A stretch of 64,000 nt of DNA from Hypomyces perniciosus (GCA_008477525.1 SPDT01000004.1:1240001-1304000), one strand, 5' to 3'. Counted from the stretch's first letter, positions 10,538 to 23,114 are shown. A program made the numbers and translations. The notes: generated by a model from the letters alone, not told the origin.

Positions 10538-13500
10538 CTTGAGAAAGGAAGCACAGATCGTGGTTTACTCAGACGCAATAAGTCTCCGAGAGTCAAACTA
10601 GGGTCCGATTCCGTCCATTATTGCGGAGCACAAAGAAGATCTCTCTCTTACATAGATGACTCACGGACCGCGCCCGAGTTAAGTGTAATTATAGGGCCTC
10701 GAAACACTTTGTAAGTGCAGCTTACAAATTACATGGCCATCTTTCGCAGTGGTCGTTGTGAAGCCAAAAGAGCGTCAGTCGAGATTGACATGGGGATTTT
10801 CCGATGGTTTGAACCACCATTGGGGCCTCCTTAGATATAAGTTTCCAAATAAAGAGTTGTTCTAATATTAAAGGAGAAGAAAAAAGTAAAGGTTATCCGT
10901 TCCAATCAAATGCTCTTCATACAAACCACATAGACAGAGCAGTTGAAGCATAATGTAACCCTAACCCTGGGCTGCCTTGCAGAATCACACCGACCTTCAA
11001 ATAATAGCATTTAGACGAGCTCCAACCGCCATTTGGAGGTAAATATATGCATGCTCTGTGAATACGGGGGGGGGAAAATCATGAGATTCCAAGGGTAATT
11101 GTACCCAAGGTAGTGTGCTCATAACTCTCCTCCCGCAATCGGACTGGGAACATGGAAGTACGATCGGAATAAAAGGCTAGTCGCTTAAGATATCTGCAAT
11201 GTTCGTTATTGTCCTCCGGTCTACGAAGTACATGTGGTACAGAGTACAAAGTAATAATATTAAATTAATTGGGATCTACTAATAGGACGGCTCTACCCGT
11301 ATGACAACGTGACAGGCCTACCATGGGATGAAAACAATGGCAGCAGCCACGTTGGAAGGTTTCGCTATTATGCCTCTGCCATGTTTTACACTTGGGTAAC
11401 ATATCCTCTTGGATAATTGGTTGCACAACGTAGAAATGACGGCGAGGTGCATATTGCCGTCATTGGGAGGGCTATTGCTGCAGAAGCTATCCCTGAGATA
11501 CGATGCTCGGAGCAACATGTAGGATTGGCGGAAAGCGGGCGGAGCAGCACGAAGCACGTATGTATGAACCACACGTTACTCGCATGTCCATCAATCAGAA
11601 GCTACCGTAGCCAAAGGCAGACTTCCGTTGGGCTTCAGGTCGCATGATGCCTGCCTTTGGACGATCGCAGGCAATTGGCATCTGCAAAAGCAAAGATCAC
11701 TTAATAGGAGACGTCACATGTGACAACAGGCCATTGCGGCGCTCGTGACACCAACCAGGGACGACACGACACAAGAAATATCCACTTGGTCGCACCAAAC
11801 ACAGGCACAGAACGAGCCGCGCAGGCAGTGCAGAGTGCAGAACTGCTGCAGTGTTGACTTGTCGGCTGTATGTAATTTAGGCACGTCGAACAAAAAGCAA
11901 ACGCCAGCGAATCTCTGTTGAGCACTGCATGCACATTGCATGGTTGATTGGGTAGCCGTGGAGAGACCAGATGCTGCGTCGTACTCCGTACTTGTGCTAG
12001 TAATATGATCTGTAACCAGTAGAGCTGCAGGGTCCGTCGACATGGGATGATGGAACCCGGTTTGTCAGGTTTGTCATGACGTCTCCGGTTTTCCCAAGAG
12101 AATCAGGCCAGGTCGGAGGCTGGCCAGCCAAGGTAGGTGGTATTCTAATATGTAATAGTGGTGGTAGGTATCCCAATGATGCGGATGCTTCCAGCGCAAA
12201 GTCAAGAAGAGCAGGGGTTATATGATAGTGCTAATTGTACAGTGTGCACTGTACGGGCACGGAGAGGTCCTGTCAGACGTGATTTTGCAGTATCGGTGGG
12301 GCCGGATTTTGATGAACGATGGAAAAATTCAGGCAGCCTGACGACATGATAGCTGTCACGGAGATGTCCTCGTATGCCAACGCCTTCTTCATCCATTACC
12401 CAATTTTCCGTACATATGTACTCGTAGTAGTACTTCGTACAGATACGGGAATGTAGACCTCGGGTAGTGGCCTTGGAAGGGCATGTATCAGCAGCTAGCT
12501 GGCGAATACGAAGTCTACTGCGGGGACAATGAATGGTTCAAAAGTGATACGAAGTCGCACGCATGAGTCAATATTGCTACCTGCTATTACGAAGTACACC
12601 CACTGTACGGAGTACTGGGTGCACGTTGCGTCGTGGCGGGAGCAGAGATAGGAGGAGGTGGACGAGAGTATGTATGGACGGCTTCCCCGGGCGACCGATA
12701 GGAGAGAATTGCTTCGGAGCGGCGTTGTCAAACCCGATATCGCAAGACAGCAGCAGTATCTAGCATTCGCTGTCGTCGTCGTCGTCGAATAACGTTCATG
12801 CCGGCGTGCTCTAGATAGCTGACGCGACGGAAGATTACCTAGCGGGCGTGCAGCAACACGGGGACGTCAAAAGGGACGAGTGACAGTGGTCAGAAACCCA
12901 ATGAAGCGGCTCGGGTACGACGCCCAACAGGTGGGTGGCGTTGGATCTGAATCAGGGTCGTAATCGGCGGGTCGGAGGATAAGAATTCGTCAAGCCGTTG
13001 AGCTGGGGAAAACAGTCTCGTGGAAAAGGAGAGACTGGGAGAAGAAATGATCTGTTTCACGAGGGCAGATCTAACGATTCTGATCCGTCTCGGGTCGACC
13101 GCCTCTTTCAAAAGCAAACCAGAACCCGTCCAGTCATGATTCATGGCGTCTTCCAGTCTCTTGATTTTTCGAAGAGATGGGAGGAAGGCTTGGAACTAAC
13201 GAGTTGGTGAGAGCTGGCTCTCAGATGGCCGCGTCCACGCTAGGAGTGTGGCTGCGAGGTGGCAAGCCCCAAGACGCACGATTGGAGAGGCTTGGGAGGT
13301 TGTAAGTTCATGACACCTCTTTGGGGAGAGATGAGGCTGGGCGGGCGACGCCGTGAATGGCCAGCTCGTCAAGTTGCTTCTGTAGCAGGCCATATGATCT
13401 CTTTTCCCTCTCCAAGCCGGAAGGTGATAGCTTTTTCAAGCAATCTATTTTCCTTGGGAGGAAATGGACTCGAGATTCAAACTCGCTCGACCTTGGGCGA

Positions 13501-15351
13501 TAGAGCGGTCGGTGATGGTGTGTTAGCGCGGTTGACAATGCTACTCCGGACCTGCACTACCATTAATGGATGACCTGCTGATGATGCTATTGTTAGTAGA
13601 CTAGCAGTCGCCGGAAGAGTTGGATCGAAAATAGAAGCCCGGGATCAACCCTGCATTGTCATCATCGATTATGTACTCGTATGCTGTCTCGCCGTTGGGC
13701 ATTGCATACGGAGTACGAAGTACGAAGTACAGTACCAAAGTATGCACTCCAGCCACAATTGTACGGCGCAGTGGTGCAGAGAAAAGACCGTCCGCACTGT
13801 GGATGAGCTCACACTCACATGAAACCTTTGCAGGCAAGTTGGTGCCCAGGCCCAGGCCCAGGGCAAAAGGGCAAAAAGGGCTTCCCAAGCTTCCATTGTT
13901 AGGTCCATTGTTGACAAACCCTGCCACCCCGCTTTTCGCCCCTGTGCGGCGTGTACCTGTCCCACACCACCAGAGTGTATAGTGTGTGCCAGGAGGTGAT
14001 GTGATGGAAAAGTTGGAACAGGTACGGAGTACAACTCGGGAGTATACTGATACGGTAGGGAGCGCATATAAGTCCTGCTCTCTCTTGATCTGGCCGCGGA
14101 TTACTAGACATGACGAGAATTATGTAGAAAATCTCAGCAAGAAAGGAATTACAAATCAATCAACTTTAGCATCCAGCATCGGTTTTATCCGGTGTCTTCA
14201 TGTGTCTCTGCTAGCAGCAGCAGGTCTTATCAGTTGCGGTAAGTAACGCCACTCTGATGTACCTCATGTACCCCGTACGACCCGATCTCAGACAGCAACC
14301 CAGCAACCCAGCCATTGGAGAGCCTGCCACTGTACAGGTAGTGAGTGGTATTTAGGTAGTGGTAGGTACGGAGAACCTGGGTACGATACGAGCCAGGTCC
14401 TGTGCCAAGACGCATGCTCTGTTGGTAAACTGGGTGCGGCGTGGTAGCTCTCACCTCAGCATGGCTTCGAGTCTGTAATATTTTTATAAAAAAATCTGCC
14501 CATGTTATTTCCCCTTTGCCTCCTGAACAGTCGGTCCAGAATTGGTCCTGGCGCATGCTGGGTTTTCTCTCTCCTCCGTGCCACCACGCGCTAACATCAC
14601 CAGACCAGATCGCCAGCCAGGCGATGAAATGCGCACGCACAGGCTTTCGAACAGTGGGGGGCTACCCATGCCCTTAGGCCCTGTCCACTGCCCTGTCCAC
14701 TGCCCACCACCCACTGCCAGCGCCCCCCCGGCCCTTCCAAGTGCCACCTCCAACCACTAAATTAACGCCATTGCCTCCCGCCCTCCACTTGGCATCTTCA
14801 TTTCAACCCTCCAAACCACTTCCACTTCCACATCTTCCTCCCGGTCCGATCTCTTTTTCTCCCTCTTTCACCTGAGGCCCGAAATTCAATCCCCATCTTT
14901 ACACACGTCATATCATCTTGCTTGTTATTCTGCAAGACTGATTACCACATAAGGTACCTACTATTAATACCGCATCAGACCCGATTCTGCTTCGTGTTTT
15001 GCATTTTGCATACCACACAACGGCCGAGACGATGTTCTAATTCCTAACTCCCAGCGCTGCGCTACAAAGCACGCCTGGTTTCACTACCGACGGCTGGCTT
15101 GCTCAATCCAAAACCGACCAACTGCCGCCACCTTCATCCCAAACTTCAGCCGACGCGCCTTGGGGGATGTGTTTGCAGCTCGTGATTGCCTCATGCGCGT
15201 CTATTCTCCCTTCGCCATTGCTCTTCACAACTTAGACCAGCATCATGCTACCTCACGGCTTACCTGATAGCGATTCAAGAACAAGGTATACACTCAAAAA
15301 GACGACCTCGGAGTAGAGGCATTGCCGTCACGGCGCGCAAAAGGCATAAAG
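10538..15351. other. Large gene-free region (4.8 kb)
   Basis: No credible coding exon was found on either strand; the open frames are short and lack family motifs. It contains four copies of TACGGAGTA/TACTCCGTA (about 11982, 12604, 13708, 14023) and related TACGAAGTAC strings near 12433 and 13723. The last ~600 bases before 15352 are pyrimidine-rich and look like the promoter and 5' UTR of the next gene. Two degenerate frames just upstream of 10537 (encoding FDSRRLIASE, then a stop) resemble the missing Lys2 N-terminal part. Confidence 0.55.
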
Positions 15352-17781
15352 ATGGCACTGTGGCTCTTTCGGCGCGGGAGCGGCCGCAAACGCTCTCGTA
15401 GCGGCGCTGCGCTCTCTGATACAGAGACTGCTCCGCCCAGAAACTTGACAGGGGGGATCGTCAGGACAGAATCCAAGAGGAAACAGCGCGCCGAAACTGC
15501 CAAGTTGACCCGGCGTGCGCGCACGTACAGCTTCTCGCCCGACCGTCAAGACTCGATTCACGTCGACCGAAGTAATCGGGGTCCTGATATCGCTGGTCAG
15601 AATGGGCGACCAACCGAGGCAAATACTCAAGACCCTGCTTGGGATCAGGTCCCAACACTACACCACAAACGAAGCAGCAGTCACCCAGTGAGGAGGAAAA
15701 GCAGTAAGAGGAGGCGGGAAGACTACAGCCGAGAGGCTGAGATCAAGGCCATGAGCACCTTTACCCCCATCCGATCGGCTACAGATGCTTGGGTAGCAGA
15801 TCGCCCAATGACCGGTCATAAAAGAGCAAAGACGATGGGTGCCGGGAGAGCATGGGACAATCCCGCCTCCGAGCTCTCACTACCTATCGCTGCATCGATT
15901 CATTCTACTCTCTCGTCCGACTCCGAATTCGTATCATACAGAATATCTACTCTCGACTCGCTCGCACCAAGACCAACCTTGCGGTGTGCGCCAGGACCAC
16001 GATTATTATCATCGCGCGCTTCGGTTCCTACGCGATCAGGTTCGAACAAGAGGACCTTGGCTGATCGAGTGCCGATATCCGAGGAGACGCTGAAAGCGCA
16101 CAAGCGTATCGACGACCTCGCCGACGATTTTGATGCCGGTGAACTACGAGAACTCATGGAGAGGGATGCCAGGAGACAGGAGAGACATCGGCAGCGGGAG
16201 CGAGAAAAGATGGAGCGAAGACTAGCCCGCAAGGCTGAAAGACAAAAGAAAGAGGAAGCTGAAGCAAGAATAACAGGAACGCCACCTCCCGAGAATCTCG
16301 AGCGAGGAGTCATGGGTCGAGAGCTGGTTGGTGTATGCATCGACCCACCATCAACCGTGGTGACGTCCTCCAAGCACCGAATTCCTCCTGAGCCAATGTC
16401 AGACGTTGAGGAGGAAGCCCCCGACAGCTCGCACGGAGAGTCCCAGAAGCAACCACTCGAATCGTTCCACCGGACAGATACGGCACCACTAGATCATGGC
16501 GTGGCGCAACTGACTGGAGAGTCTTCGCATCACATTACCGAAGACGACAGACCCATTTCTACATTACCGCCTAGTTTCAAGATCGAGAGCGTGCTGAAGT
16601 CGAAACAATCGAAATCAGGGTCAACGTTGAATTCCGATCGGGAAAAGCCAGCTTCAGCAATCGATGATGATGCGGCCACGCGTAAGGATTCCATTGCTAG
16701 TGGCAAAACGAACCGCCTGTCGTTCACTTCATTTCTCAGATGGGGTCTGAGAAGTCGTCGCAACTCCGGCGGCCCATCATCCTTCTCCAATACTTCCCGC
16801 GAAGAGATGGCTGCAGCTGCCGCTGCCGCGCAAGGTCAGGCACAGACATTAACACAGACACACGCGAGAGGTGAAGATGTTCCATCCAGTCCACCACCGT
16901 CTTCAGGTAACTACCTAGCGAGCAAACCAGGTTCGGGAGTGCCTAAGCGAACACGGTCTCGCTTCCGAGAAGACCTCCCAGAGCTTCCACTGTCGCCACC
17001 CTATTCACCTGGAGCGGAGCCTCCGCTGCCCATTGTGACAGAATACAGGTCTTCTGAACTAGAAACAGCGCCACTGAGTCCTGTACAAGATGACCCGCCA
17101 GCATCTGGTCCTCGGCCGATAGATATCCCACGTCGGACAGGCACTTCTGAGACGATGTATGATGCCCATCCTGCAGAGCAGTATCTTTCCCTGTCTCTCG
17201 CATCCATTGATTCAGAGGCCTCCTGGCTCTCGGGGCGGGTCAGTAGCCAACGAAGATCAGCTATTCGTGATAGTATGAATCGACCCAAGCGGCGAGATAG
17301 AGATCACGCAGCCGAGTCACTGAGCAACAGCACGCAAGAGGACCTTACCAATCCTGGGGATGACTCGCACGCTAGGAACTCTACCATCTGCCAGTCTGGA
17401 GAAGGTCGCTTCAGCAGTGATGAAGATGCACTGATGGAAGACGGAGAAGTGAGATGGGGCGTGGTCGATGCCTCTCATCCACAATTAATCTCTACACATA
17501 GACACGACCGGGATACCTTCCATAGTCGCGAAGGCCTGCTAAACATCGATTCAGGGGATGAAGAGGATCTCGAATCACCGATTTCTCCCATCTCTCCAAC
17601 TTCCCAAGGGACTGAGGAGAAGGTTGACTTGCAGCACGCCAGAAGCGTGTGTGTTGGTCCATCCCATGCCCGCAATTACAGCGCCGGGAGTGCGAAACTT
17701 CTGGATATTGGCTCGCCAGCGTCGTTTGACTACAGAAACGGGAGCCAAGAGGAAGCAAACGGTGGACAGCTCCACTCATGA
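15352..17781 (+). CDS. Large disordered conserved fungal protein
   Basis: Function not recognised. One uninterrupted exon encodes 809 aa starting MALWLFRRGSGRKRSR at the ATG at 15352; in-frame codons upstream lack an ATG. The protein is rich in Ser, Arg, Pro and acidic residues. It has basic clusters (SSKRRRED, KKEEAEA) that could act as nuclear signals. The best-ordered part is a charged helix at about residues 245-310 (IDDLADDFDAGELRELMERD followed by a long Arg/Glu coiled-coil-like stretch). An alanine run (EEMAAAAAAAQGQ) and SP-rich segments (SPISPISPTS) suggest phosphorylation. I believe similar proteins are widespread in Pezizomycotina, but I cannot name a function. A long pyrimidine-rich leader precedes the gene. 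Confidence 0.82.
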   Translation: MALWLFRRGSGRKRSRSGAALSDTETAPPRNLTGGIVRTESKRKQRAETAKLTRRARTYSFSPDRQDSIHVDRSNRGPDIAGQNGRPTEANTQDPAWDQVPTLHHKRSSSHPVRRKSSKRRREDYSREAEIKAMSTFTPIRSATDAWVADRPMTGHKRAKTMGAGRAWDNPASELSLPIAASIHSTLSSDSEFVSYRISTLDSLAPRPTLRCAPGPRLLSSRASVPTRSGSNKRTLADRVPISEETLKAHKRIDDLADDFDAGELRELMERDARRQERHRQREREKMERRLARKAERQKKEEAEARITGTPPPENLERGVMGRELVGVCIDPPSTVVTSSKHRIPPEPMSDVEEEAPDSSHGESQKQPLESFHRTDTAPLDHGVAQLTGESSHHITEDDRPISTLPPSFKIESVLKSKQSKSGSTLNSDREKPASAIDDDAATRKDSIASGKTNRLSFTSFLRWGLRSRRNSGGPSSFSNTSREEMAAAAAAAQGQAQTLTQTHARGEDVPSSPPPSSGNYLASKPGSGVPKRTRSRFREDLPELPLSPPYSPGAEPPLPIVTEYRSSELETAPLSPVQDDPPASGPRPIDIPRRTGTSETMYDAHPAEQYLSLSLASIDSEASWLSGRVSSQRRSAIRDSMNRPKRRDRDHAAESLSNSTQEDLTNPGDDSHARNSTICQSGEGRFSSDEDALMEDGEVRWGVVDASHPQLISTHRHDRDTFHSREGLLNIDSGDEEDLESPISPISPTSQGTEEKVDLQHARSVCVGPSHARNYSAGSAKLLDIGSPASFDYRNGSQEEANGGQLHS

Positions 17782-19131
17782 TGATCATACCAATGATGGG
17801 CCACAGCAGCAGAGGAAGAGTTCTCAAAAAGAAAAAAAAGCGCCGTCGATAATAACTATGACAGTTAACGGCACAATTGTGTTTCCTTTGTCGCTCCTTT
17901 CCATATTTTCTCGAAATGGTACAAAACAGAAAAAGATTGCGGGAAAAAAAGAATTCTAGAAAAAGTTTGAAAAGACAAACGGGAACTCTGAACTCTGGCT
18001 GCCCATCATCACACATATACCATCATGCACAGGGGATATGTCACTTGAAAGTTTAACTTCGCGAGCACCTTGTTGTTTAATACGGCCCTGATGAATCATG
18101 GCGGGCGTTGGATTGTTGCATTGTATTTTGGGTTCTCCCTGTTCTTAACGCACATATACCAGATTTGATACCCGCCTGTTGCCGAAGAGAGATCTTTGAC
18201 TCCTTCGCACTGTCATTGTGTTTTTTCGGGGAAACGGATGCATTTAGCCGGAGGGCATGGGCTATCTGGCGAAACGGGCATGGATATGCTGGTTGCTGGC
18301 AATTTACCCTTTTTACTCGACTGGAATACGAAGTACTACTGGATAGGGTATCATCGCACTGGATTGCCTCCCTGTTTTGCAGGGCATGGATTAGCTTTCT
18401 TGGTGGCATGGTTGCCCAAGTGTGATCTCTGGCAAGCTTCTGGAAACATTTGGACACATGGGTGCATGGTCTCGTAAGCGATGCATGGTTAAGATGGCAA
18501 TGGGGGTGATTTAATATGATTTTAATTTCCTCTCTTCACCAACAAACGCAAATAGAGGCTTCATTCTACATGGATGGGGTCAAACCTGCATGGGAAGCCT
18601 GATCGTCTGGGCCATGGGCTCATTTGGATAGCATGGGGGATATGTACATAGGTTTTTACCCTTTTCTTGGCCATGTGGCATAGCAAGGGAGGAAGTCTGC
18701 AATTGAAAAAGGATTTCAACGTTGACTTAAGGATATGATGTGAGATTGTAAATCGAGATGAATGTTGAATGCATGTGCAGCAGAACCTGGGGTAATACAG
18801 CCTGATGGCGAGTGAACCAAGGCAAGAAGCCCAAATGATATATATGTATGTATGTATGTATATATATATATGTAAAAGAGATGGTATATTATAAATACAA
18901 GCTTGGGTCTTTACTCGACATCTTTTCAGCCCAATTTTGTGGTTTGTTTGACAATTCGTCTCTTTCCTCCACCCAAGTCGGAAGCTCGGTGCGTGCTTAT
19001 CTAATTCCGCGATCTTTACTCATCTATCGCCACAACCAAAATGATAATAACTTGACTCTCCCATTGTCTTCGCCCAACACACATACCTTGCCCCCTCTTT
19101 CTTTGCTTTTCAAAAAGAACTGTCCTCCATC
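17782..19131. other. Intergenic region with TATG/TA microsatellite
   Basis: It carries the 3' flank of the disordered-protein gene and the promoter of the thioredoxin gene. An imperfect TATG/TA repeat spans about 18838-18872. Repeated CATGG-type words are common at 18230-18700. No gene is supported. Confidence 0.55.
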
Positions 19132-19727
19132 ATGTTTCCGATGCGCTTCTTCAGACCTGTGTCGTCACTGGCCCGCCAGGGCGTCGCGTCGAATCGCCTG
19201 TTCCACTCGACACGTGCTTCTCTGGCTGTGCATAATATCAAGACGTGAGATTTGCCCGCCTATCCGCTGATTCGGATGATTTGACACTGAGACTGAATTT
19301 GCTTTTTAGGGTTGGAGAGTTTAGGGAGATTCTTAAGACACAGGACAAAGTCCTGGTGGATTGCTTCGCAGCTTGGTGCGGGCCGTGCAAAGTCATTGCG
19401 CCTATTCTAGAAAAGTATGTCCTCTCACATCCTCCTTGTCCATTTCACATCGGCTTTCTCTTCAAAGGCGCTTTTCTTTTCTTTTATGGGATAGGGGAAG
19501 GGCACGTTGCTAATGGATATGTGGGCAGGCACTCGAATGAAGAGGAATTCAAGGATCAAGTCCACTTCGTCAAGTTCGATGTGGATGAGGTGCCGGAGCT
19601 GACCCAGGAGCTGGGTGTGCGCGCAATGCCGACTTTCTTTTTCTTCAAGGGTGGAGAGATGGTTGATCAGATGGTTGGAGCCAATCCGCCTATGTTGTTG
19701 CAGGCTCTGAGGCGGATGAATGTTTAA
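19132..19727 (+). CDS. Mitochondrial thioredoxin
   Basis: Small disulfide reductase of the thioredoxin fold. Exons 19132..19244, 19310..19414 and 19529..19727 (introns 65 and 114 nt) give 138 aa. The N-terminus (MFPMRFFRPVSSLARQGVAS, then NRLFHSTRASLAV) is basic, Ser-rich and free of acidic residues, as expected for a mitochondrial presequence. The active site WCGPCK lies in exon 2 (DCFAAWCGPCKVIAPILEK). The cis-Pro loop (VRAMPTFFFFKGG) and the end of the fold are in exon 3. The length after removal of a ~30-residue presequence fits a single-domain thioredoxin. Reading through either intron gives frames without sense, so both joins are well supported. Confidence 0.92.
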
Positions 19728-20384
19728 GCCTTGAGAGGTAGGGGTGGAAGAATAAGTATGGTTGGTGCATGAAATGAAGCTGATGTGCTTATGAGATTCG
19801 GAATCACAACGTGCTCAAGTGCTTGAATGTATGGAAGCAAGATGTTAATGATGAAGAGTTGCGATGGACAACCTAGCGATAGCTCGATTATGAACAGACA
19901 TGTTCCAAGGAACAGCCCTAATACAAGAAACATATCATATTTTTATTTCATCTTATATTTTGGCCAATTTTCTTAACTTTTTACCGTTATTCTGACCACA
20001 GATTTGTCTTTAAGTTGATATTGTTGCAGGTGGTTGCAGAAAGTTGTTCCAGACTGTGAGAGAGAGACGGTCAAATCAGCGATTGCAACACGCCAGGATT
20101 TTTAATTAAGAAAAATACTTCTATAAAACAACAACAGAACTTGTATCGACGATCCTCATGAATCAATTAAACGTCAATAGATGTATCCTGTGAACATCAT
20201 TCCAAAAGCCGTTGATGAGTTCAATCCCGGTCACGTGATGTGAAATATGGCTGTTAGGCGGTGTTTCTCCAGCAACGCACCCAACTTGTTTATCAAATCC
20301 ACATGACAAGGGAACATCGCAACTCGTCGCAAGTCCACCAGATCAGACTCAATCGCGCCCCCTGCGCACAATATCCTCCTCAAA
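19728..20384. other. Intergenic, NUF2 promoter
   Basis: AT-rich spacer between two plus-strand genes. A TCACGTGA palindrome (E-box-like) at about 20232 lies ~150 bases upstream of the NUF2 start. No gene is seen. Confidence 0.5.
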
Positions 20385-21855
20385 ATGGCTTACAATCCGA
20401 GAATGAGCATTATCCCAACCGCCCAGCAACAGACACGATCACGAAAGAAGGACGATGAAGCCGACGCGTTCATGCGCCTCCCGGACCGCGAAATCGTGGG
20501 ATGCATCACAGACATCGGCATCAACTTCACCGTCGCAGACCTACAAAAGCCCAACCCTGCGCATGTCCAACAAATTTTCGAATGGTTCGCCGAACTGCTG
20601 CTCAATGCGACACGGGAGACTGTTGAGCCGGCGATGCGCGCTGCCGCAGATGATGTTTGCGGCGAGTTTTCGGATGTGATACCGCCTGATACCCGCAACC
20701 TGATGGGATTCTATGTCTCCCTTCGCAGGTTGTTGGTTGAATGTGGCGTATACGACTTTGGTTTCAACGATTTGTATAAGCCGACGTACGACCGGCTGGT
20801 GAAGATCTTTAGCTATCTGATCAACTTTGTGCGATTCCGGGAGTCCCAGACGAGTGTTATTGATGACCACTACAACAAGACCGAGTCGACCAAGAACAGG
20901 ATAGAGACACTTTATGGGGAGAACCAGGAGAATGAAGGGAGACTGGAGGATATGAAGCACAATCGTCGGGCTATGGAATCCCAAGTGCGGGAGAAGACTA
21001 TGAGGAATGAGAATTTGAAGAAACGCCTATTGGAACTTCGACGGAATCAAGAGAAAGTCGCAGAGCGTCTGGAGGAAGCAAAACAGAAGAAGGGCGAGTT
21101 GACGGCTGTGCTGGAGCAAAAGACTCAAGAGAAAATTACGTTGAAGCAAGAGAGCGCCAAATTGCGGCCATATGTGCTTCAAAGCCCTTCAGCTTTGCAA
21201 GACAACTTGACGGAACTGCGCGAAATCCTGAACAATGACAAGGCCCATATCGACGCACTGGACCGACGAGCACGAGCCCTACAGACTTCGGCTGACTCAT
21301 TTGGTGTGGTATCATCAGACGTGGCGTCATGTATCAAAATCCTGGACGAAATCTCCATGGAACTCGCAAAGGAGGACGAAGAAATGGCCAAAAACACCAA
21401 GCAGCGTGAGGCATTGTCAGAAAGGGGGAACAATGCCCGCGAGGTGGAAAGGGCAGAAGCGATGCTCAAGAGACAACTATCCAAATGGACCGAGCGAACG
21501 GAGAGGCTTCGTGAGCAGAGTAACCAGAAGGCGCAGGATGCCAAGGTCAAAATGCATGAGTTGCGTGCCATCCATAAGAAGCTTACGGAGGAGCACACGG
21601 ACAAGGGCAAGGAGATGGAGATTCGGAGGGTGAGGATTGAGCAGACAGAGAAGAAGGTATGTCAAGTGCTTTTTTTTTTTTTTTTTTTTTTTTTTTGCTT
21701 TGTGGAGTTTGATGTAATGGGATGCTAACTGCGGACAGATGCTTGATCTCAAGGAGAATATTGAGAACGAGGTTCATGCAGCTCATGATGAGTATCTGAA
21801 GATGGAGTCTCATATTAAGCTGTACATCACGGAGATGGAGCAAACGATTGGATAG
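20385..21855 (+). CDS. NUF2: Kinetochore protein Nuf2
   Basis: Subunit of the NDC80 complex that binds microtubules at kinetochores. Exons 20385..21656 and 21739..21855 give 462 aa. The N-terminal calponin-homology-type head (about residues 25-160) contains [20 protein letters not shown] and [20 protein letters not shown]. The rest is long coiled coil ([20 protein letters not shown] and onward), which would pair with Ndc80. The second exon ([20 protein letters not shown] to TEMEQTIG) completes the C-terminus. The intron contains a run of 27 T that serves as an extreme polypyrimidine tract. The ATG at 20385 gives MAYNPRMS; a second ATG six codons later is possible. Confidence 0.95.
21670..21696 (+). 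repeat. T27 homopolymer in NUF2 intron
   Basis: Twenty-seven consecutive T inside the 82-nt NUF2 intron, 42 nt before the acceptor. Such a run is unstable in replication and may vary in length between strains. Confidence 0.9.
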
Positions 21856-22087
21856 ACTTGTTAGTCAGGCGTGGTGTGGTGTTTTGTGTTTATGTTTTAT
21901 GTGTTAATGTCCAGCTATGAAGGGATGAGGGAAATGAGGACAGAGATACCACGGGTTTGGCGTTGAGGTTGGGAGGCTGTTAAGATCTGTTTGATATCAG
22001 ATCACTGTTATGATTTTGGAGTAATGAAACGTGATGGCAGGAAGACACGCCATTGCATTGTCGCCCTGTTTTCTTGATCGAGCTATA

Positions 22088-22807
22088 TCAGGATGCTTCA
22101 TCCTGAGCCTCAAACTCAAACCAGCGATTCAACACTCTTCTAATCGAGACGGCCCGCCCGCTCCAACTCCCATCATCCCTCATAGAGCTACCGCTCAAGA
22201 GCGGGACATTCTCATCGAGAAACTCATCCAAGACATCATAGCCCAGTGCCCCTCTAGGTTCCACAATGGCAGCCCTGAAAGAGTTTCTCGCAGCGGCCTC
22301 GATGAAGCCCGCGGCTGTGACGCCGATGCCTTGGGCGGACCACTCGCTTCCGTCGCGGTGAAGTTCGAGGAAGCCGTAGACGAGGAGCAGAGGCGTTGGA
22401 GCTCTACTCTTGGTATTTGTTGTTGACATCAGTGTTGATGAGGAGGGCGTATAGTTTGGTGGCGGCGGTATTTTAGAATCTATAGAGGAGAAGACGGAGA
22501 GATAGGCACGGAGGTGTGTGACGGTTGGGATGAAGGCGAGGCGGATGTGGCGAGAGACGGCGATTTGGAGGAGTGAGGCGTGTTGTAGAGGATGAGTCGG
22601 CGGAAGCGGTGTTTTATCGTCATTTTCTGGATGGGTCGTCGGATGGAGAGAGAGTTGTTGTTTGACGTCTTCGACAAGAGCGCCGATGAATGTTTGTTTG
22701 GGCCATCCGATGAGGATTGTGGTGGGATATCGTTGATATGAGATGATGTATGAGAGAAGCTCAGAAGGAGTGGCGGGTGCGAGAACGATGGGTCTTGAGG
22801 ATGGCAT
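22088..22807 (-). CDS. Conserved fungal protein of unknown function
   Basis: Not recognised. A single exon encodes 239 aa with a clear ATG at 22807 (MPSSRPIVLAPATPSELLSY). The order of elements, a hydrophobic strand with IGWPKQTF, a middle linker rich in Pro and Thr, then LLLVYGFLELHRDGSEWSAQ, suggests a small alpha/beta fold. It could resemble the Walker-less RecA-like proteins of fungal repair complexes, but no P-loop is present and this is only a guess. It is convergent with NUF2 (232 nt between stops) and divergent from AP-3 beta. Confidence 0.7.
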   Translation of the reverse strand: MPSSRPIVLAPATPSELLSYIISYQRYPTTILIGWPKQTFIGALVEDVKQQLSLHPTTHPENDDKTPLPPTHPLQHASLLQIAVSRHIRLAFIPTVTHLRAYLSVFSSIDSKIPPPPNYTPSSSTLMSTTNTKSRAPTPLLLVYGFLELHRDGSEWSAQGIGVTAAGFIEAAARNSFRAAIVEPRGALGYDVLDEFLDENVPLLSGSSMRDDGSWSGRAVSIRRVLNRWFEFEAQDEAS

Positions 22808-23114
22808 TATTTAGATGGATGTGAGATGCTGCCTAGTATAGCCCCAGCAACATGAGATATAGTATATCATTCCATGGTGTGTCGTATTTGAGATTGATTT
22901 TTCAGATCGAGATGAGCATCAAGTTGATCATTTACAACTGACTGATGGTGTTAGTGAGCACAGGCACTAAACCCAGTACAGTGCCTTTGGTGGGCTGCCA
23001 CCACCAATTGCGCACGTCATTCCTCCCTCCATCATCTTCCCCCACGCGACCGCCAAAGAACCTCGGACAGCTTCACTTGAAAGCTGTAGAGGCATTTCGC
23101 CTAGGCCCCTTGTG
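22808..23114. other. Divergent promoter of unknown protein and AP-3 beta
   Basis: A 307-base spacer between two divergently transcribed genes. No gene or repeat is seen. Confidence 0.5.

Noticed and set aside
10955..10969. TAACCCTAACCCT string, telomere-like
   Set aside because: Only two units, no array nearby; too short to be an interstitial telomere.
15322..15351. Upstream start for the disordered protein
   Set aside because: The codon at 15322 is TTG; the first ATG in frame is 15352.
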